A stretch of DNA of 64,000 bases from Erodium maritimum (Eukaryota > Streptophyta > Magnoliopsida > Geraniales > Geraniaceae). Location of the stretch: positions 4,903,001-4,967,000 of the forward strand of contig OY997594.1 of the NCBI GenBank assembly GCA_963921825.1, written 5' to 3'. This document shows, in pieces, positions 56,605 to 64,000 of this stretch (within the stretch, counting starts at the first letter, position 1; each line of letters opens with the position of its first letter). Under the pieces are notes generated by a model. It was not told the DNA's origin and did not search any database. It saw only the letters and a list, made by a program, of their open reading frames with translations. Made by a program: the position numbers and the translations under genes.

Positions 56605-58905
56605 TATAGGCTGTAGCACAACAAAACAAAAAGAATATATAAACAAATCATGAAAAACTTCAAGTTGACTTTGAAGTGATTCCAACATTTTCAAGAAGGT
56701 CTTTCCCCAATTTTAGTTGCATTTAATTAAAGTTGTTTTTCATCTAAACTATGTGAAACGCCCCGGCAGGACCCGTTTCGGTCCCCCAGGCACGCCCGGC
56801 ACCCGATCCCTTGGCGAGGTCCCGAAGGGCCCGAGTTCAGCCGTCTGAGGATGGTGCGCAGCGGACTTGGCACATCCTACCATTGAAGAACGATACGAGA
56901 CACTTAAAGCAAGGGACTATCGCACCTCAAGAGAACGGGGCATACCTGCAAACCATAGAAGATGTCGTTAACGCACTAATCTAGCCGTAGGAAAAGGGGG
57001 TCGCCAAAAAGATCGTGACATATGTCTTACTATAAAGTTCGTCAGGCCAGTACTTTAATTTTTCAAAACTTTCTCCATAGTATTGTGAAAATCAGACACC
57101 GTCCAGACAAATTTATAGTTATGTATAGTTAAGTAAAAACAAAAACAAATACATTTAATTAACCATAAAAAAAAAACTATTAAAACCTATTTTTAGCCTC
57201 TTTTTTGAATCCAAGAGTAGAGAATTCTTGGTTTTTGTTTTCAAGAAGATTTCATCAAATAATATCTTCTGTATATATAAGCCGTGGTAGTGACACTGAG
57301 GTAGATGCTTGGAGTTGAAGCGATGTGTAGGCTTGTAATTTAAGGCTTTGTTCAAATATATAGATCTCAACCAATAGGTGTTCCTTGGGCAATTGATAAA
57401 TAAAAACAAACAGAAATGGGTCCCGACCAGATCCAATCTCTGGTCAAAGTAAACAATGTCTAACTGTTATATATACATTATTAATTAAATAAAGAACACC
57501 CGCCATATATCTTTCAGGCTTATGTTAATCATATATATGATTCATGAAATCGCGGGCACAAAATTAAAACTTATCAACTAGGTTTGGTTCACATGAAATA
57601 TTTGACTACTAGTGCACCGTATTATACACGTGAAGTGTACTTTATATATATAATGTACAACATATTTGACTATATGATGTCATTGTCGACTATACGTATA
57701 CTGGACATAGCCGTCGTGGGGTGAAAACTCCAGTTGAAGGGAGGCACATCCCTTTCGAAACTTGTGGTCGTCGTCCTTGTTTGGTAAATCCATGTTACTT
57801 GTACATGTGTCGTGTTAGGTAGGGCAAAAACCTAAGGCTTGATGTCGCTACCCTTTTCACAGAGAGAAATCTCTTACCATCGTCGTGTATGACCAATAAT
57901 GGAACCCCATAACCACTTGTGTACTAACTGGGTATCCACGAGCTGTCATGCTCATCATTGCTTCCAACCTCCCGTGGAACCCTACCCGCCAAGATATACT
58001 CGTGTGAAAGGGTGAGCGTTCACTAATTTCTACCATTTAGGGGGAGTGCAACTATGGACTCCAAAAATAGTGACGATGGTGGTCGGCAAGCCCTATTTCG
58101 CGATAAGGACAAGGTCGATAGAGGCGATGAGGAAACAACGTGATCGGCACAAGATTCTCGTGCAGGATGTGTGGCCATAACTTCCGGTGGTGGAGACTCG
58201 GGGCTGGGAGTCCTTTCCGTTGTAGGGAGCCATGATCGAGTTCCCTTGGCTACCGCAACTGCGCAATAGGGGAGATCCTCTTCTCTAATTGGATAATTAC
58301 GATAAAGATCAATTCCATTTTGGAAACTATCACCACTATGATGAATCAAATGGGGAAAACGCAAAGGTTAAGACCCTCTGGGTGGCATTTAGAGCTCAGC
58401 CCTATGGAGCTCGCAACCCTGATTTGTGACTCATCATTTGTTGTGATGGGAGAAACACGACTCATTCTCTTGCCGTCGCTGAATGAGATCTTTTAGGTCT
58501 TATGGGTTCCAGTATGGTTTCGTGTCGTCGAGATTTGTAGAGGTGATATGAACTGGTAGGTGGGCTTCCATATCAGACATGCTTTGGGGTTTCGCCAAGA
58601 GACATAGATCGACAAGGTCAGATTTTTTAGGCTAATGGTGAAACATGCGAGGGCCGGGAAGCATCCCCGCTTATCTGAATGATGGCCATAGGGGCAAATG
58701 ACTGGGTTGGTACTTCCTAGTCACCATGCCCAGGGTGGATCCGACTCCACCAAGCATGATTTGGCTCTCATCAAGTCGGACAGTTTTGAGCATACCCTAC
58801 ATGCATTGAGCCATCACATCTATCCGAAGGAAGACTTCAAGGGCTGGAGAATATTTCAATTGCGCCTAACCAGATCTTTAAAGAAGGGTAAGTCAAACCT
58901 CCTGC
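56605..58905. other. Spacer between two solo LTRs, no gene called
   Basis: A GC-rich patch at 56755-57010 (ACGCCCCGGCAGGACCC, GGCACGCCCGGCACCCGATC) resembles the inner parts of Gypsy LTRs and may be an LTR fragment. The 57690-58905 part is moderately GC-rich with short frames on both strands and no recognised domain. The remainder is AT-rich. Confidence 0.4.
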
Positions 58906-58910
58906 CTAAT

Positions 58911-61391
58911 TGTCACGCCCCAAATCCGGTTATCGCCCGGACTCGAGGCATGACGAGTAATGGAAGACAATAAAATAATAAAACAACATTTAAATCCTGA
59001 AAACCTCCAATAGAAAAGCTCCAATCCACATGATCTAGTTTAAACAAGAATAACCCTCCAGGGGTGTAATAATATATCTCCACAAAATCCTGGTTCAACA
59101 GAAATAAAGATAAAAACGAAGTCTCGAAGGACACCCATACCGAGAAGCTCCCGAGCCTCTACTCCTCTATCAAGCCTGTAAACACAACAATAAACTCGTA
59201 GGGGTGAGCTTGCGCTCAGTAGGGAAAACTCATAACAAGATGGACCTTCAATTCAATAAGATCAACAATAAAGTCAACCAAAAACATCTTAACAAACACA
59301 GGCAATAGATAAATCAACCAATGCCGTGGCACATGAAGTCTCCACCCTCCGATCCACATAATGTGTCCTCTCGGATTTTCCCTCAAATCCAGAGGAGACG
59401 CATAACATTGAGGCGACCGGAAACAACCCTTCGGGGCGCTTATCATCGGGATTCTCAGAAACGTCTCCAAGGGATTTTATGTCCTCGGGAACCAATGTAT
59501 TACTCCCATAGGGAGCATACTCTTGGACAATTTAATAATAAGCAGTTAATAATTGAATACGCACTCAACCGAACACGAAATAATACAAGCTCAACAACCA
59601 CCAATTCACCACAACAAACAGTACACGTATCACGCAAACCTAGCACACCAATCACACAATCCCAACTTACCGTTCACTTACCAGTTTCGAACCACCAGGG
59701 CATCGATCACCTGATTGCACCGCTCGGTACAACCAGTCATACTCGATGCTCCAAACAACCATTCAAGTAAATCAAGTAATCATTCGAATGCAATCAACGA
59801 GCAAGTACGAGTATAATCAACTTAATCATAAAAACCTTCAAGATAGCATTTACACATGCAAATCCACTAGTTTCATTAGACTCTTTAGCCTATCCATTAA
59901 GCAATCAACAACCAAGCATGTGATCCTAACACGCAACTAATCCGAGAGCTTTGCCAAGGCTCCTCTACCAGACAATCAAATCCCAAGTATTGAAAGCGAA
60001 TTACACTAGTGAATGGCATCCTAATCGGTCACCATTAGACACTTCCGGTTATTAGAAATTGAAAGACGATTATGCTAGTTATTCGCATCCCATAGGCATT
60101 TCTAGGACCCTTTCCAATTTTATTAACCTAACATGCATACTAAGCATCATAACGAGAGGTTAAGGCTTTCCCTACCTCAAGGTACTCCTCTTCAACACTT
60201 TGATGAAGCCCGGTGGTCACCACTCCGTTCTTCACTCGGGTCCCGGCGTGATCTTTACTCTTCTAGCTCGGGTCCAAAATCTTCGCTCTCGGGGGAAGTC
60301 CCGTCTAGGTTTGACACATAAAATGTCCAAATCAATAATGATAAACGTCCCAAGGTCCTCAGATGCTTAAATCCAATCACCAAAATCTCACCTTTAATTA
60401 AATAAAGTTGATTAATTAATCTGGTTTTTAAAATGGTTTTAAATGACTCGGGTTGACCCAGATCCAGACCCGGTCCTGAAAGCCAACTGGGCCCAAGGCC
60501 CGGATTCTGTCTTGCTCGGCCCAAGGCCCAATCTGCCTCGCCCGGCCCACTCCTAACCAGGCTCAAGGTCCACTCGTCTAGGGTTTCTGATTGTCCCGAG
60601 CCTGACCAGCCGAGGATGACGGCGGCGAGGGTCGAACTTCGCTGTGGTGGCGGACGGCGTCCAGTGGGCTCGCCGGAGGGTTTTCAACGGTGGCTGAGGC
60701 GGCAGGGGCTCGGAAAGGTGAGAGGAGCTCGACGGAGGGCTCCCGAGTCTTGCCCCTTCCCGATCTGCTTCGAGGGTACGTCGCCGGCGTGGAAACGAAG
60801 GTCGGTCGCTTCTCCGTCCCCGTCCGACCAACCGAGTTCCGAAACCCAGGGTTCTCAGGCCAAGGCTACGGGGAAGGTGGAACGGTCGAGAACGCACTCA
60901 CCGGCGTGGTTTTGGCGCGGCGGGGCCTCAGACGAAGAGGGGCGGCGGTTCTGCGTTGAATCGGACGAGAAGGAGACGGGAGCGTCTCTGGTTCTGGGGG
61001 TTTCGTTGCGAGGTGAGGCAAGCGGGTGAAGGACGAAGAAGAGGAGGGAGCTGGACGTTGCCGGAGACGAGACGGCGGCGGATCTGGGTTTCGTTCGCGA
61101 GAGGAGGATGAGAGATTGAGGGAGGAGTGACTCGGGAAGCGTGCCGCAAAATGGAGACCGAAGGGACGCGCGATGCCCTTTTGAAGCTAGGGTTGGCTTC
61201 GTCTGGGCCTGGGTCACGCGTTTCTGATTGGGCCCTGCGTTGGCCCAATCCCAAGTTCAGTCCATGACCAAGATCTGCTTCAACCCTTTTTTTTTTGATT
61301 TCTTTCTCTTTAAACAAAAGCTCGTTGCAGACTTCTACCCTCACGTTTCGGCTTGCACTTTACTACACTTTTACACGAAGTGGGTTTTACA
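58911..61391 (-). repeat. Solo LTR of a large (probably Gypsy) retrotransposon, B
   Basis: The 2481-bp segment begins TGTCACGCCCC and ends GGGTTTTACA on the plus strand. It is flanked by the 5-bp duplication CTAAT at 58906-58910 and 61392-61396. On the minus strand it reads TGTAAAACCC...GGGGCGTGACA. It is GC-rich at 60450-61260, where the minus strand could hold the promoter or transcribed leader of the old element. No internal region adjoins it, so it is a solo LTR. It belongs to the same broad family as solo LTR A but differs in length and lacks the minisatellites. Confidence 0.82.
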
Positions 61392-61396
61392 CTAAT

Positions 61397-64000
61397 CATC
61401 CACCGAATACTCCCAGAGTGATCGTCACTCATCCAGTACTATTCAACACGTTGATGATCTCCGGATTCTCATTGGCTAACATCCTGTCAAGAGTGGTTGT
61501 CACTCAATCGATAATGGTCACGATCTGGGTGGTGCACGGAGTTTCATTGATCAACCTCTACAATCAAAAGAACATCTTCTTGTTCTTCGGACATATCAGT
61601 TCAAAATTATACAAGGCTTGCAGACAAAATCGAAAATGTACATCTCCGGATTCGTATGTTGTTTTTTTTCAATTATTTTAATTTGAATATTAATAACTAA
61701 ATAAAAATAAAATAAGAAACAAATAAAAATTAAAATTGATTTTATAAAATAAAATTATTTTTTAAATAAAAATGAAATTAAAAAATAATTAAAAAACTGA
61801 TTTGTGAATATTTTTTTTAATTTTAAACAATGAAATTTTAAAATAAAATTTGATTTAAAAAAAATAAAACTGTATTTTATAATATAAAAATGAATTTTTT
61901 AAATAAAAATGATTTTTGTAAACAAAAACCAATTTTTGATGATAAAAATGAATTATAAAAAATAATGAATATTATATATATAACTGTTTTTTTAAAAATA
62001 ATTCTGATTTTTTAAAATAAAATCTAAAAATAAAGCTATTTTTTTAAAAGATATGAAATAACTGAATTTTAAAATAAAAAAATGATTTTTTGAAAAATAA
62101 AATTGATTTAATGTTGGTTTTAGAAAAAAATAATTAAAGAAAAAGAAAAAGAAAATTAAAGAAAAAAAATGATTAATGAATGGTAGGATTGTGCAATATT
62201 GGAGGGTAGTTGAGTGTATTTTTGTTATTTTACAACCAAAGACTAATAAATTTGGACGGAATAGGGTAAATCGTTAAACGTGAAAATATGAAGGTATGTA
62301 TCAGTTAAAAAAACATGAATGTATGTATCAGATAATTGTGACAAGTTACGGTAGGCAATTGTAGTTTTGCCTAATGTTTATCCACACTTTACACTTGTTT
62401 TATCAACATTGAACACTAGTTTTATCACCTTATTTTCGAAAACTGAACATGATTTTTATCACATCATCACATGTTTTTTTATGAACACTGAACACTAGCT
62501 TTATCAATATTAAACATTAGATTTATCATTAAATTACATGTGTTTTATCACCCCATCACATGTTTTTTTATTATCATGGTGAATATTTGTTTATTAGTAT
62601 AGAAATTTATAAATAACAAGATCTTTTTCAGAGAATGAAGATGATAAGAAATATTGATAAATGTTGTATCTTAAGTATTCGATTATGATGGGTTCTCACA
62701 CCTTTTAAGGTAAGAGGGGTTTATAATAAATTTGTTTAGCCATAATATATTTTCCATGTGTTAATTGAGATATTTATAATAACTTAATCATATACAACTC
62801 TCCCGTTGACATGAAAATGTTATAATCTATAAGCATTGAATTAAAAATTTGTTTGATTAAATTAAAAAATTGATTTGTGAGGGTCACGCCCGCCTCAAGA
62901 TCCACCCACCTACCAACCCTCCTTTGTTCAACCAAACCATCCTCTATCTCCCTATAAGAAATAGAGAACAATTTTTACATGTCGAAATATATATAATTGT
63001 GTTCGTGATTTAAACATGTGACCTCAAGGTAAAGTGAGTCGGTGAAAAACTTTACACCATTAAATTAATCTAAATAGACGTTCATTATTGTACGTAAAAT
63101 GTTTGTTTTTGTTGAAGAATACCCGATCCATTCTATATCCACTGTTTAGGTTTAGATATTTTCGTTATATCTTCTTGCAGGCAAATGCTAAATTTAATTA
63201 GTCATGTACAAGATTTCTCACTCTTTTTCTGAAATATCAAACTTACCCTTATAACGGAAAATTTTATAAATCATACATGAATACTAATAATCGGTGCACA
63301 TACAAAATTTTAAAATCATTGACATAATAATTAATAAAATATTATTTAACATAAGTATATGATCTAAAAAATTATTTCCACATTATATATTTGTATTTTT
63401 AATTAAAAATAGTTTTGATAAAACGTTTTATTACACATAAAAACTATTTAAAATTAAATAAATAATGGAACCGATCGAAAAATAGGTGACTATAGTCAAA
63501 CAACAGTTTGTAACTGATAAGATATAAAAGTGATTATAAATATTAAACAATACTACCATATGAAATATTCAACATTATGACATATACAATAAAACTATTA
63601 TATAATATTATAATAATTTTTAAATTAAAGAAACCATATCTTACATCATACATGATGACATTTTATAAATGAAACAAACAATATAAAAGTAAACTTTGTT
63701 TTTACTATCGTTATAATGATAGTTTCGTCATTAATTAGCATTAGAATTGTATCGAACTTTTTATTATTTAGATTCGATGTCAGATTGGCGTAAAATGATT
63801 ATCATGCCATCGACCTATCTGAATTTGAAACAAAACCGTACATGCTATTAAGTCATATCTTGATTTTGATGAAGAGATCGAGTGGTTTATAATTTTTAGT
63901 TTAAAAATGAGTTTCCTTGTTTACGATAGAGGGTTAATTACCTTTTGTACCCTTTTCTATTGGTAATATATCTTTTGTATCTTATGTTTGGTAATGTTCA
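61397..64000. other. AT-rich terminal region, no gene seen
   Basis: The 61392-61660 part continues the sequence interrupted by solo LTR B; a plus-strand frame through it (to 61681) has no recognisable domain. The 61680-62160 part is almost pure A/T in AAATAAAAAT-like words, similar to the core of the element at 41935-42525. The 62200-62360 part carries GGAGGGTAGTTGAGTG and TATGTATCAG repeats that may be the arm of another MITE. The 62390-62570 part repeats GAACACTAG and TTTATCA phrases, such as TGAACACTAGTTTTATCA. The last kilobase is AT-rich and unremarkable. Confidence 0.4.

Noticed and set aside
53631-61391. One retrotransposon with LTRs A and B as its two ends
   Set aside because: Each segment has its own different 5-bp duplication, the two differ in length and content, and no gag or pol lies between them.

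Overview
This is a eudicot plant nuclear window: AT-rich, with intron-rich genes that have GT-AG junctions, and packed with plant transposable elements. I support two intact host genes, both on the minus strand and in tandem. One is a complete cellulose synthase of the CESA6-like (CESA2/5/6/9) clade: 13 coding exons between 15474 and 8992, 1083 residues. The other is an ALBA-domain RNA/DNA-binding protein with an RGG tail: 8 coding exons between 7372 and 4804, 243 residues. About 1.6 kb separates the CESA stop from the ALBA start codon. A broken CrRLK1L (FERONIA/THESEUS-type) receptor kinase lies at 33480-34296. I find no tRNA or rRNA gene and no CRISPR array.

Layout. 1-4750: the 3' end of a retroposon, a non-autonomous hAT with an exact 8-bp target duplication, a LINE tail and a MITE. 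4800-16440: the gene island, with Mutator-type MITEs (9-bp duplications) sitting in introns of both genes. 16900-17450: a Copia integrase fossil and a 30-bp minisatellite. 18415-29925: two young minus-strand Copia elements with short LTRs (140 and 189 bp), each with a Met-tRNA primer site. 30969-34300: a retroposon without reverse transcriptase, LINE tails and the kinase pseudogene. 36734-42525: MITEs, a 5'-truncated L1 and an older dispersed repeat. 42600-50630: a nested block holding a second RT-less retroposon, a PIF/Harbinger element carrying only its Myb-like ORF, and a 2.3-kb MULE that encloses a tandem tRNA-like array. 50944-53333: a retroposon carrying only L1 ORF1 (DUF4283 plus CCHC knuckle). 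53631-61391: two large solo LTRs (2969 and 2481 bp), each with its own 5-bp duplication. The rest is AT-rich sequence without a recognisable gene.

How the parts relate. The CESA makes primary-wall cellulose at the plasma membrane; the ALBA protein is a nucleic-acid binder. Their adjacency shows no functional link. The most interesting material is in the elements: a set of retroposons with target duplications but no RT, which resembles the mammalian half-LINE (HAL1) situation; a MULE with four tRNA-like modules; and a MITE family that makes up most of two CESA introns. Exon boundaries, target duplications and element ends were read by eye; no alignment or database search was run.
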